Assembly (NCBI RefSeq): GCF_014905175.1
Contig: NC_057788.1
Coordinates: forward strand, 8,556,001 to 8,620,000
Origin: Aphidius gifuensis
Taxonomy: Eukaryota > Arthropoda > Insecta > Hymenoptera > Braconidae
Direction: 5' to 3'
DNA length: 64,000 bases
Shown here: piece by piece, positions 10,830-23,202 of the stretch
Layout of the letters: each line of letters starts with the position of its first letter
Position numbering within the stretch: position 1 is the first letter of the stretch
The notes under the pieces: model-generated
What the model saw: the letters and a program-made list of their open reading frames with translations, nothing else
Told to the model about the DNA's origin: nothing
Databases searched by the model: none
Translations under genes and position numbers: made by a program

Positions 10830-12790
10830 TTAACGTCGTGTAGATCCAACAACTAACCATTGAGATTTAATTTTTGACTTAGATGTTTGTATTATTGACT
10901 GGTTAGATATTCGTATGTGTAGAATTATACCATTTGTACGATTTTTAGTTGCCTTATCAGCAGCAATAATTAAGTTAGTTGTAATCTTATCAATAGAGCT
11001 GACATTAAGAAATTCAAGATCTGGATTATTTTTTATGAATTGAATAATACCGGAGTTAGTAAGTTTTCGACAATAGGAACAATCCAATTCTTTTAAGCCT
11101 TTTAATTTTATAATGAAGCTGTTGGTAATTATATCATCAAGAAAACTTACATTAAGTATTTGTAAATTTTTCAAGTTTGTTAAAGCAACAAGAGCTTTTT
11201 CAGTAATAGCTGTGCACTCTCGGATATCTAAACTTTTTAGGTTTTTACAATTAAGTACAGCAATACTAAATACTATCTTCAAGTTGTTCTACACGACGTA
11301 AATTTAAATGTTCAAGATATTGCAATTTTGATAACTCATCAAGAACAGATGGAGAAGACAGTGGGACATCGTCAATTGCTGGTTGTATAGTGCAATTAGG
11401 AATTTCTAAACGTTTAAGTTTTTTACAACTGTTTGTAATTGCGATTATTGAATCCTCATAGAGATAATTTGGACTACCCAATATTAAACATTCAAGATTT
11501 TCCAACTCTGTTAACTTTTTAAAAGAATACGTGTCATTCCCATAGTATTTAGGTATACTCAAATGTTTTAAATTCTTGCAATATTTAACAATTGTATTTG
11601 CTAAATCAGGCATTGAAAGACAAGAAATTCCAAGATGTTGTAAATTTTGAAAGTTCATCCATCTCTCAGGAGGAATTTCAGCCACACTATAATAACATTG
11701 TGGAATATCAAGATGTTTAAGATTTTTGCATGTACAAAAAATAGTCTCAAGTTCTTCTGTTGAGAAGTTGTTCCCATAATACATATAACCCATCGTCACG
11801 TCGATATGCTCCAAATTAACAAGTTTATTAAATAGAGAATGGTTTTTGTGTATTTTACTATGTAGTCCAATGTTAAGATGAACAAGTGTTGTTAAGTCTG
11901 CTATTTCTTGGAAATTTATGTTGTTCAAGAAGATACCAACTAATGTTAATTTTTGAAGATTTCCGAATCTTCGAATAGACTAAAAGAAAAATAGGAATTT
12001 ATTTAAATAATTTGTATTCAAATGATAGTATTGTTTGTCACTGGTGATACATAAACAACTAGTTAATATTCGATAACAACTTACCATGGAAATATTTCGT
12101 ACTTGAACATCCCTTATAGGTTCAGAAAATAAATGAATTTCATTAATTTCTTCTGGAAGACTATCGATTATTGCAGAGAGATCAAATTTCCATTTCGAGC
12201 AGTTGTGACCCACTGTTATTTTAATGCATTTTAATTTATCCAATTGTGTAAATGCTTGAACAAAGTGGTCAGCATTATCAATTAGAGAATCATCATTAAA
12301 TTTACATTCCAAGGTTGTTAAATTTTTACAGTGATCACCAACAAATGGCATGATACTTGAATTACAAATATCTGAGAGAGATAATTCATTTAAATAATTA
12401 CCACATCTTAATAATATTTTCTCAAGGTATGATTGTGTCAACAAACGATTATCATAACAACGTCCAATTGATGATTCACATTTGTATTTTTTAATGTCAT
12501 ACCAAGCAAGTTGACATGCTTCTTTCCATTTGGTACAAACTAGAAGAGAACGTATATTAAATTTAAAAATTAATAATCCATACATTGATATTTTATTAAC
12601 AAAAAAAAAACTTTATTTTGATAATAATATATTCACCTTTTTCCATGTCAATTCTTTCTGGTATTGGCAACAACATGATGATTTTTGCTAATGAGTCGTA
12701 GTCCAGTGAGTTGATGACGACTTTTTGATCCTTGTCACCAACATCAGAGGTTTGTTGGTCTTTTTCAACACATATTCTTTTTACACTCAT
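10830..12790 (-). pseudogene. F-box/LRR copy with a frameshift in exon 3
   Basis: Exon 1 12637-12790, exon 2 12085-12539, exon 3 from 11979. The exon 3 acceptor is TTTTAG and the first codons are TCT ATT CGA, not the usual ACT CTT CAA. All junctions are in phase. At about 11266-11285 the paralogues read DSTIIAIANNCKNL. Here the stretch is 2 bases short and altered, giving DSI and a stop at 11266 (about 440 aa), while the normal frame resumes as IAVLNCKNLKSLDI and is open to 10830 (SQWLVVGSTRR). About 150 C-terminal residues are lost. A truncated protein with F-box and most LRRs could still be made. A sequencing or assembly error is the alternative. Confidence 0.75.
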
Positions 12791-14444
12791 TTTAAGTAAA
12801 CTCTGGAAATATATATGGAAAAAATGACGATGGTTTCAATGTATTACACCTAGGATAATAAAATAAACAGAAATATATTTCAATTTATATAAATCAATTG
12901 AAAGTTGATGATTTACTATTGAAATCAACATATCAATAAAATTATATTTAAAGCCAAATAACGTTGAATGTGATGTAACATGTTAAAATACAATTAAACC
13001 AGGTGGTTATTTTATAAATTTAATTATTAAAATAAGATTCTTATTTACCTCAATTGATTCCTCGTTGATGATTAATTTAGTATAGTTGATGCAATAAATT
13101 TTTTTCTTTTTTATAACTTAATATCATTGACTTGGTAACGTATTTATCTTTTTTAATAAATGTATTAATGTAATGATGTTTTTTAATCAGACAATTTTTT
13201 ACGTTTGACATTTAATTTTGCTATTGTTATTCTTAATTGTCCTTCATAAATCATAATATCAAGTTGACAGGTTTGATATAAAATGATATGAAAAAATAAA
13301 AAAACACTCTCACATGGAATAACGTATTAACGTGATCGCAGCTAAATGTTTTGATGACGGTATTTTCAAGTATTTTCATTGGGGGCAATAAAAAAATTTT
13401 GAATGTCACAAACAATAACAATAATAAATAAATTGTGCTGTCATTTATTGTCACTATCAGCTATCAAAAGTGTATTATTAAATTACATCAAATAACTTTC
13501 ATTTACTGATTACATTGTTTGTTTATTCAATTGAATCTTCTTGTATTTATTTTTTCATTTGAAATTAAGATACTTAATTTACCTTAATTGATCCTTCATT
13601 GATGATTAATTTAGTACATAGTTAAAAAAATAGATAAATGTATTGATTTAATGATAGGTTTTAATTAGACAATTTTGTACGTTTACTCGTTTATTTCGCT
13701 ATTATAATTATTTGTTAACTTTTGATATGGATATTGAAAAAATAGTAACAAAAAAAAAACCCACGTGGAATAAGGTGATCCCAACTATACATAAAAGTCT
13801 AAAAGTTGCAAATGAAAAATTTTAACTGTTATATAAATAATAAAGAGAAAAGAAATTGTGTAGCTTAATTTATTGTCAGCTGTTAAAAGTTAAACTTAGA
13901 GTATCATCAAACTATACATCGAATAACTTTACTGATTACTTCATTTGTTCAATTCAATAATGTTTATTTTTCATTTTCGACAAATCTTCAACAATCAACA
14001 ATCGATTGCACGTTTATTAGAAAAATATAAAAATATTTTTCAAAGCCTGCAATGACCTATGTACTCTTAAAAGTAAAAATAATTGTTCCATACGAAAAGT
14101 TATTTGAGAAAGCATATTTTATTTTTAACTTTGTTTTACAAAAATATTAGTACTGTCATTTGAATTATGATTCCAAGTAATATAGACAACAAGTAATACT
14201 AATAATGTGGTCATTTATTAGTATAATATATTGTCCATAAGATGATTGTCATGATCAAGAATTTAACTTACTTACAAATTTGTAAGTATCAACAATAACA
14301 GGCACAGTTATTAAAAAAAATATAAAATGATTCTTTAGGCCACTTGAATATCATCAAAGCTTTAATTACATACGTACCATTTAAAGTGGAAATAATTGTT
14401 CCATACAAAAATTATTTGAGAAAGTATATTTATTTCTTAGTTTA
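12791..14444. other. array spacer with type A leader
   Basis: A type A leader block lies at 13047-13143, ending in TATCATTGACTTGGTAACGT. The Ku80 5'-flank tract is at about 13434-13520 and the 3'-flank tract at about 13530-13580. A second round then begins: type A leader remnant at 13580-13620, and TTTATTGTCAGCTGTTAAAA at about 13869. The last 500 bases closely match the spacers before 7347 and 10830. No gene is seen. Confidence 0.5.
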
Positions 14445-16409
14445 TCAAAAATATTGACCTGTAAATCCAACAACTAACCATTGAGATTTAATTTTTGACT
14501 TACATGCTTGTAGTATTGACGGATTAAATATTCTTATGAATAAAATAATACCATTTGTACGATTTTTAGTTGCCTCATTAGCAGCAATAACCATTTTAAT
14601 TGTAATTTCAACATTGCGGATGACATCAAGATATTCAAGACCTGGATTATTTTTTATAAATTGAATAATACCAACATCAGTAAAATTTTCGCACATATAA
14701 CAATGTAATTCTTTTAATCCTTTTAATTTGGTAAGGAAGCTGTCAGTAATTATCTTAAGAAAACTTACATCTAATTTTTGTAAATTTTCCAAGTTTGTTA
14801 AAGCATTGAGACCCGTTTCAGTAATATCTGTGCAACGTCGGATATTTAAACTTTTTAGGTTTTTACAATTATTAGCAATAGCAATTATTGTACTATCTTC
14901 AAGAAGTAATGAACCATGCAAATTTAGATGTTCAAGATATTGTAATTTTGATAACTGATCAAGAACAGATGGAGAAGACAGTGGCTCACCATCAATAGAT
15001 GATACTAAATGACAATCATTAAGTTCTAAACGTTTAAGTTTTTTACGATTGTTTGAAATTGCGATTATTGATTCCTGACTTTACATCACTCTTACAGACA
15101 CTATCCAATATTATACATTCAAGATTTTCCAACTCTGTTAACTTTTTTAAAGCAGTATTATTTATAATGTGACAAGGATAATCTATGTTCAAATGTTTTA
15201 GATTCTTGCAATATTTAACAATTGTATGTGCTAAGTCAGGCATTATAGTACAAGTGATACCAAGATATTCCAAGTTTTGAAAATTTATCCATTTCTTGAG
15301 AGGAATTTTAGCTACATCATAATGACCAAATGGAATATCAAGATGTTTTAGATTTTTGCATGTACAAAAAATAGTATTGAGTACTTTTGTAGAGAAGTTT
15401 GTTTCATATAATAACTTGTAGTAATCATCATTGTTAAGTCAATGTATTCCAAATTTACGAGTTTATTAAATAAAGCCCTTTAGGTATATATCATATAGTC
15501 GAATGTCAAGATGAACAAGTGTTGTTTTTTCTGCTATTTCTTGAAGAATTATATTGTCCAAATGGAGCTCATGTGCTGTCAATTTTTGAAGGTTTTTAAA
15601 TTTTTTAAAAGTCTAAAAATAATAAAAATTTATTTAAATAATTTATATTCATTTGATAGTATTGTTTGCCACTAGTGATAAACAATTAGTTAGTATTTAA
15701 TAACTACTTACCATAAGAACTCTTCGTTTTTCAAACACTACAGATTTAGAAAATAAATGAATTTCATTTATTTCTTTTGGAAGACTCTTAATTACTGCAG
15801 AGAAATTTGCTTTACCATAACACGGCCAATGATTCACTGTTATTTTAATGCACTTTAGTTTATTTAATTGTGTAAATGTTGAAACAAAGTGATCAGCATC
15901 AAATTCTAACGAATCGACAGGAAATTTACACTCAAGATTTGTTAAATTTTTACAGTGATCACCAACAAATGGCATAATACTTGAATTACATACATCTGAG
16001 AGAGACAATTTTTTTAAATATTTACCACATCTTAATAATATTTCCTTGAGGTATGATCGTGTCAACAAACGATTATCATAAGAACGTCCAATTGATGATT
16101 TACATTTGTATTCTTTAATGTCATACCAAGCAAGTTGACATGCCTCTTTCCATTCGGTACAAACTACAATAAAACATATCAAATTAAAAAATTGATATGC
16201 AAACATTAATATTTTAATTTAAAAAAAGAAACTTTATTTTGATAATAATATTCACCTTTTTCCATGTCTATCCTTTCTGGTATTGGCAACAACATGATGA
16301 TTTTTGCTAGTGAGTCATAATCCAGTGAATTGATGACAACTTTTTGATCCTTGTCACCATCATCAGAGATTTGTTGGTCTTTTTCAATACATATCCTCTT
16401 TGCACTCAT
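14445..16409 (-). pseudogene. F-box/LRR copy with multiple frameshifts in exon 3
   Basis: Exon 1 (16256-16409) and exon 2 (15712-16163, reading VCTEWKEACQLAW) are open and correctly bordered. Exon 3 starts at 15612 after a TAG acceptor but carries at least three frame breaks. The first, near 15466-15485, gives a TAA at 15466 after about 250 aa. The second, near 15395-15425, follows LTM. The third, near 15075-15095, replaces the ELHEESIIAI repeat by VCKSDVKSG and leads to a stop. Below about 15040 the frame is open again through SSIDGEPLSSPSVLDQL to SQWLVVGFTGQYF. Clearly decayed in the LRR part. The F-box half remains intact. Confidence 0.8.
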
Positions 16410-17133
16410 TATAAGTAAATACTAAAAATGCTGAATGATGATGAATCCAAATGTATAACACCCAGATTAATAAAATAAAAAAAAATAACCATAAAAAAAA
16501 AATATCAATCTCAATAACATTCATGTCAATTAACAGTTGATGATTTATCAGCAAAATGAACATCAATAAAATTATATTTAAAGCCAAATAATATTGAATG
16601 TCATGCAACAAGTTAAAATACAATGGACACACGAAATTATTGAATAAATGTAATTGTTAAAATTATAAATTTTCATTTACCTTAACTGATCCTTTGATTG
16701 GGTGATAATTAATTTAGTAGTTGATGCAATAAATTTTGTTATTTTCCACTACACAATGTCATTGACTTGATATCGTTTTGATGATTTTTAATCAAACAAT
16801 TCTGTACGTTTGACCGTTTATTTTACTATTGTTATCCTTGATAATATAAAGTTGATATGAATTGATATGTAAAAACAAAAACATCCTCAATCCTCATCAC
16901 ATGGAATAACGTGATCGCAGCTAGATGTCTACATCACCAACATAGTTTCAATAACGGTTTATAATAATCAAAAGTCTCACGTTGTAAATAAAAAATTTTC
17001 AATATTATAAACAATAACAAACAAATAAATTGTGCTGTCATTTATTGTCACCTGTCAAAAGTGCATCATCAAACTACATCAAATAACTTGACTGATTATA
17101 TACTTTTATTTGTTGACATATCACTCACCAAAA
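16410..17133. other. divergent intergenic region between an F-box copy and Ku80
   Basis: The minus-strand half holds the 5' UTR intron and type A leader (donor at 16679-16680, then TGTCATTGACTTGATATCGT near 16758). The half next to Ku80 (about 17030-17118) is the tract whose copies occur in the other spacers (TTTATTGTCACCTGTCAAAA, then CATCAAACTACATCAAATAA). Ku80 and the F-box copy are therefore head to head here. Ku80 has no recognisable TATA box in this sequence. Confidence 0.55.
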
Positions 17134-19622
17134 ATGTCACGAAAAACCGGTCAACCGCTGAAAGTAAGCTATTGTTATTGTTTATTTTTAACATTAATTA
17201 ATATTATTTAAACACTAAATAAAAATATATTTCTAGGAAACTATTATCTTTGTTGCTGATGTTGGAATTGAACAAGACGATCCAAATGGAAAAGTTTTTA
17301 TTGATACTGTTAAAGAGGTTATGACGTTAATAATACAAAAAAAGGTTTGTTGTTTTTTATTTTTCTCTGTCAATAAATAACAACACAAAGACATTTGTCA
17401 TTATAATATTTTTATAAATAAATTTTCAACAACAAATAGTTATTTCATGTTGATTTATATTTTTAGATTTTCTTAAGACCCAATGATGAAGTTGGCATCA
17501 TTCTAATGGGTTCTCATGCAGCCCAGAATAATTTTGATAACATTGAAGAGTTCCAGCCAGTTCAAACAGTATCAATTGATACAATAAAAAATATAAATAA
17601 AATAAAACCCAAAAATTGTCACAACAAAAATTGGATCAAGGCACTTCATACTGCTGTTGAACTTGCAAAGAGTGAATGTTTAGGGTAAATATCAAACAAC
17701 AATCATTACAATTACTAACAAAATAAAGTTTAAAATACTGTGGTAATTTTTTTTAGGTCATTAAGAACAACATTGATCATGCTAAGTGATTATTTACCTT
17801 CTGATGTATTAAATGCAGCTGATATGGAAAAAGTTTCAAACAGTATTCTCAGGGAAACACTTCATTTACTTTGCATGTAAGAAATATTATTAATTTTGAT
17901 AATTCAAGCTGCATATAATAACAATTGATATTTTATTTTTCAAGTGGAACAAAATCCCTGACAACAATTGACACTGCTGAGCTAAACAAGAGTGAAAAAA
18001 TGATTCTGGATTTAGTTGAACAAGTAATTAACCAAAAAAAAAATGCAATTAAATTATAAATATTCAAATAATTTTAATGTTTTTTTGTCAACAGGTTTCT
18101 GGTGGATACATGACATTCAATCAAACTTTACCATCTTTTAGAATATTTGGAGTTAAAGATAAAAAACCAATGGCTTGGAAATGTGATCTTGAAATATCTG
18201 ACATCAAGATAAAAATAAATGCATATATTTTGGTAACAAAAAAAAGTAATTTATTAATTAATTTTGTTTATTAAAATGTTGATGTATTATAGGCAAAAGA
18301 AGAACCATCAATTCCATCATGGAAAAAAGTTGAAGTTGATCCTGATCTTAATCAAGATACAATTGTTTCTAAAAAAAGTGAACTTGTTGATAGAGAAAAA
18401 AATATTGTCACTCGAGATGATTGTAATGAGGGCTACTTGTATGGTCAAGAATTTATTCCAATAACAGGTTTGTTATTTATTAAAATACATAAATAAATAT
18501 CACAACAAAAACAATATAATAAATTGATGATTTTAAATTTATAGAACATGAAGCACATAATTTAAAAATTGAAACAGAAAAATCATTTATTCTTTATGGT
18601 TTTACTAATCAAGATTTGGTTAAACTTGATTACAGATGTGGACTACAGACTCATATAATTTTGCCAAGTCAGGTAATTAACATGACAATTGTTAATTTAA
18701 TAATAATACATGAAAATAATATAATGTTATTAATTTATCAGGATGCAGAGAAACAATTTTTTGCATTGGTTAAAGCCATGGCTGATAAAAAACAAGTTGG
18801 TTTAGTTAGAAAAGTATATTGCAAAGCTTCAGCTCCAAAGATGAATGTTTTAGTTCCATGTGTTAATGTACCTGGTGAACCTTGGGTAATATTATTAATG
18901 ATAATTATTTTAATGTAAAATAATCATTATTAATTTGTGTTAAATTATTTTCAGTGTATGTATATGTATGAATTAATTTATGCTGATGAAAGAAGTGTCA
19001 TTGATCCAAGACCTTATAGATCAATTTTAAAACAATTAGAAAAGGAAGAAAATGATGCAGTTGATAATTTAATTGACACCATGTTATTGGATGATGATGT
19101 CTTAAAACCTGGTCAAATAAATGATGTTAAAATTCAACATATATGGAACAGTTTAGCTTATCGTGCTATCAATCCAAATTCACCATTACCACCTGTTAAA
19201 AGTTCTCTACTTGCACCAATTAAAGCTACAACTTATATTGCAAATGAAAAAATTGATTCATGTGTTGAGAAACTCATAGAATTATTTCCAATTCCAAAAG
19301 AAGAAAAAGATGGAGAAACTTTGGAAAATAATAGCACAACAGCTATGTAATGTTTTTTTTTTTATTTTTTATTATTTTACATAATTAAGTATAAATGATT
19401 TTTTAAAATTATTATGTTGCTTATTTGTTTGTGTAGGGATGTGGAAGAGGCACAAGATGAACCTGCTCAGAATAAGAATACTCCAATTTTAACAGACAAA
19501 GATACAACTGAAGTTGCTCCTGAAGTTGATTTAGACGATCTTGTAAGATTATTAATTTTTAATATATAATTTAATTGAGAAATATCTAATCATGTAATTT
19601 TTTTTTTCAGTTTGATGACTGA
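17134..19622 (+). CDS. Ku80: Ku80 (XRCC5), DNA end-binding subunit of the Ku heterodimer
   Basis: Twelve coding exons join in phase to 549 aa: 17134-17163, 17237-17344, 17467-17684, 17757-17876, 17945-18023, 18095-18232, 18293-18467, 18545-18672, 18742-18885, 18955-19346, 19437-19542, 19611-19622. All introns are 51-122 bp GT-AG. Residues about 13-220 form the N-terminal vWA-like Ku domain (ETIIFVADVG at its start). Residues about 230-450 form the Ku beta-barrel core, with the characteristic NEGYLYGQEFIPIT and KSFILYGFT. With Ku70 it would ring broken DNA ends for nonhomologous end joining and telomere protection. The protein is shorter than vertebrate Ku80 and lacks room for the globular C-terminal domain. 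It ends in an acidic motif, EVDLDDLFDD, like the DNA-PKcs-binding tail. The last exon encodes only FDD and the stop. It is the only intact plus-strand gene here. Confidence 0.93.
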
Positions 19623-20027
19623 CGTGCTTTGTATCTGGGATTTAAAATGGATTTAATTCAATCTACTTGTATTTATTTTTTTATTTTAAATTAAGATACT
19701 TAATGGTTAATTAAATAAATAGAAATATTTATTATTTTTGAAGTATAATATTTGTTTTTTATTTTTGACAAATCTTTAGAAACATTTATGTCTGCATGAA
19801 TATTTGTTTAGGTGAATAATATATCAATTCATTTGTTTCAATGATTATTTATTGAAAGAATAAGAAATTTATGAAAAAGAAAGGTAAAAATAATTGTCAG
19901 ATTTCAAAAATTATTGGAAAAGTATGTTTATTTTTAAACTTTGCTTTACAAAAATATTAACACTGTCATTCAAATTGTTATGACTCCAAGTAATATATAA
20001 TGAATTAGAAAAAGGTATACGATAAGT
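19623..20027. other. convergent 3' spacer between Ku80 and an F-box copy
   Basis: The 405 bases between the two stop codons hold both 3' UTRs. The tract from about 19655 (TTCAATCTACTTGTATTTAT onward) is the sequence copied into nearly every other spacer. Toward 20000 it becomes the usual F-box 3' flank (GTTATGACTCCAAGTAATAT, then AATGAATTAGAAAAAGGTAT). No gene is seen. Confidence 0.6.
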
Positions 20028-22016
20028 TTAATCAAATTTATCAACAACTAACCATTGAGATTTAATTATTGACTTGGAAGCTTCTTTCATTAATGGATTA
20101 TATAAATTTAAGTGTAAAATAATACCATTTGTACGATTTTTAGTGGCCTGATCAGCAGCAATAATCGTGTCTATTGTTATATTATCGATAGAATAGACGT
20201 CAAGAAATTCAAGATCTGGATTATTTTTTATAAATTGAATAATACCAGCATGAGTAAGTTCGCTGCAACAACCACAATGCAATTCTTTCAATCCTTCCAT
20301 TTTGATGAGGAAGCTGTCTGTAGTTATTGTATGAAGACCGTTTATATTAAGTTTTTGTAAATTATCCAGGTTTGTTAAAGAAACGAGAGCTGTTTCAGTA
20401 ATACCTGTGCACATTTCGATATCTAAATTTTTTAGATTCTTACAATTATTAGCAAGACCAATAATTGTACTATCTTCAAGATTTCCTGAATCATACAAGT
20501 TTAGATGTTCGAGATATTGTAATTTTGATAATTCATCAAGAACAGATGAAGAAGAAATTTCGTCACCATCAATACCTGTTGATACTACAAGGCAATTATC
20601 AAGATCTAAACGTTTAAGTTTTTTACAATTGTTTGAAATTGCGATTATCGATTCCTCATGAAGCTCAATCGGACCATCCAATATTAAACATTCAAGGTTT
20701 TCCAATTCTGTCAACTTTTTTAAAGAAGTATTGTTTATAATGCCATAAGGATAATATATTCTCAAATGTTTCAAATTCTTGCAATATTTAACAATTGCAT
20801 TTGCTAAGTCAGGCATTATATTACAAGAAATACCAAGATGTTGTAAATTTTGAAAGTTTATCCATTTTTCAAGAGAAATTTTATTTACATCATAAGGACC
20901 AGGTGGAATATCAAGATGTTTTAGATTTTTGCATGTACAAAAAATGGTCTCAAGTACTTTTGTAAAGAAGTTTTTCGCATCATAGTCAATACCCATGGTC
21001 AAGTCGATATACTCCAAATTAACGAGTTTATTAAATAGAGAAAGGTTTTCGTGTATATCATATATTCCAATGTTGAGATGAACAAGTGTTGTTATGTCCG
21101 CTATTTCTTGAAGGTTTATGTTGTCTAAACAGAGGCCAACTGATGTTAATTTTTGAAGATTTCTGAATCTTTGAAGAGTCTGAAAATAATAGATCAAATT
21201 TATTTAAATAATTTGTATTTAATTGATAGTATTGTCTGTCACTGGTAATACGTAAACAACTAATTAATATTTCATAACAACTTACTATAGAAATATTTTG
21301 TTTTCGATACCACAGAGGTTTAGAAAATAAATGAATTTCATTCATTTCTTCTGGAAGACTATTAATTATTGCAGAGAGATTAATTGTCTCATTAGAGTAG
21401 TTGTGATCCACTGTTATTTTAATGCATTTTAATTTATCCAATTGTGTAAATGCCTGAACAAAGTGGTCAGCATTATCAATTAGAGAATCATCATTAAATT
21501 TACATTCCAAGGTTGTTAAATTTTTACAGTGATCACCAACAAATGGCATAATAGTTGAATTACAAACATCTGAGAGAGATAATTTATTTAAATAATTACC
21601 ACATCTTAATAATATTTTCTCAAGGTATGATTGTGTCAACAAACGATTATCATAACAACGTCCAATTGATGATTCACATTTGTATTTTTTAATGTCATAC
21701 CAAGCTAGCTGACATGCCTCTTTCCATTTGGTACAGACTAGAATAATAAAACGTATATCAAATTTAAAAATTATTAATACAAACATTGATATTTTATTTA
21801 AAAAAAAAAAAAGAAACTTTATTTTGATAATAAGTTATTATTATTATTAATAACATATCTACCTTTTTCCATGTCTATTCTTTCTGGTATTGGCAGCAGC
21901 ATGAAGATTTTTGCTAATGAGTTGTAGTCCAGTGAGTTGATGACGACTTTTGGATCGTTGTCACCGTCATTAGATATTCGTTGGTCTTTTTCAACACATA
22001 TTCTTTTTACACTCAT
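20028..22016 (-). CDS. F-box/LRR protein (FBXL-like), intact copy next to Ku80
   Basis: Exon 1 21863-22016, exon 2 21286-21737, exon 3 20028-21179, introns 125 and 106 bp, 585 aa. It begins MSVKRICVEKDQRISND. The F-box reads LLPIPERIDMEK then VCTKWKEACQLAW across intron 1. Exon 2 ends ATA|GTAAGT where most copies have ATG|GTAAGT, so Met becomes Ile with the donor kept. Intron 1 is enlarged by a TTA-rich insertion, and its donor is GTAGATATG, not GTGAAT. LRRs carry CKNLKHLDIPPGPYDV, CKNLKNLDIEMCTGITE and others, ending SQWLVVDKFD. Its 3' end faces the Ku80 3' end 405 bp away. Type A leader at 22217-22310. Predicted SCF substrate receptor by family. Target unknown. Confidence 0.87.
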
Positions 22017-23202
22017 TTTAAGTAAACTCTGGAAATATATATAAAAAAAATTATGATGAATTTAAATTTTTTACAACTAGATTGATAAAGTAAACAACAT
22101 CAATCAAATTATATTTAAAGCCAAATAATGTTGAGTGTAATGTAACAGTTATACAATACAATTGAAACAGGTGGTTATTTTATAAATGTTATTGTTAAAA
22201 TAATAAATTCTTATTTACCTCAATCAATTCCTTGTTGATGATTAATTGAGTAGTTGATGCAATAAATTTTTCCTTTTTTATAACACAATGTCATTGACTT
22301 GGTAACGTATTTTTTTTTTTTTTCAATAAATGTATTAATGTAATGATGATTTTTATTTTTTAATCAGACAATCTTTTACGTTTGACCTTCAATTTTGCTA
22401 TTGTTAGCCTTAATTGTCCTTGATAATATCAAGTTGACAGATGTTGACAGATTTGATATGAAATGATTATGAAAAAAATAAAAACACTCTCACATGCACT
22501 CACACTCACATGGAATAATGTATTAACGTAATCGCAGCTAAATGTCTAGGATGCCAGCATGGTTTTGATAACGGTATTTTCAAGTATTTTCATTGGGGGC
22601 AATACAAAAATTTTAAATAAATTATGATGTCATTTATTGTCACTATCAGCTATCAAAAGTATATTATCAAATTACATCAAATAACTTTACTGATTACATT
22701 GTTTATTCAATTGAATCTTTTTGTATTTATTTTTTCATATTTTAAATCAAGATATATGCACAATAATTAATAAAATAAATAAAAATATTTATTATTTTAT
22801 TGAAATGTAATATTTTCTTTTGATTTTCAACAAATCTTTAGAAATATTTTTTTTTGTATATGAATATTTTTTTAGGTGAATAATCAATCAATTTATTTTT
22901 GTTAATGCGGATATTTATTAAAAAAATATATATCATCAATAAGATGCGATTGTTATTTACAAATTTGTAAATATCAACAATAAATTCCACGTTTATTATA
23001 AAAATATAAAAATAGTTATTTTAAAACTTGTATTGACATATGTACGATTAAAAGTAGAAATAATTGTTCCATACAAAAAATTATTTTAGAAAGTATATTT
23101 ATTTTCAAGCTTTGTTTTACAAAAAAATCAACATTGTCATTCAGATTGTTATGATTCCAAGTAATATATATGTAATAAATTAGAAAAAGATATACGATAA
23201 AT
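22017..23202. other. array spacer with type A leader
   Basis: 5' UTR intron, then type A leader (donor at 22217-22218, TGTCATTGACTTGGTAACGT at about 22289-22308). Next come the Ku80 5'-flank tract (about 22620-22700) and the 3'-flank tract (about 22720-22900), directly fused. Finally comes the F-box 3' flank. Single-round spacer, unlike the double ones to the left. No gene is seen. Confidence 0.55.
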
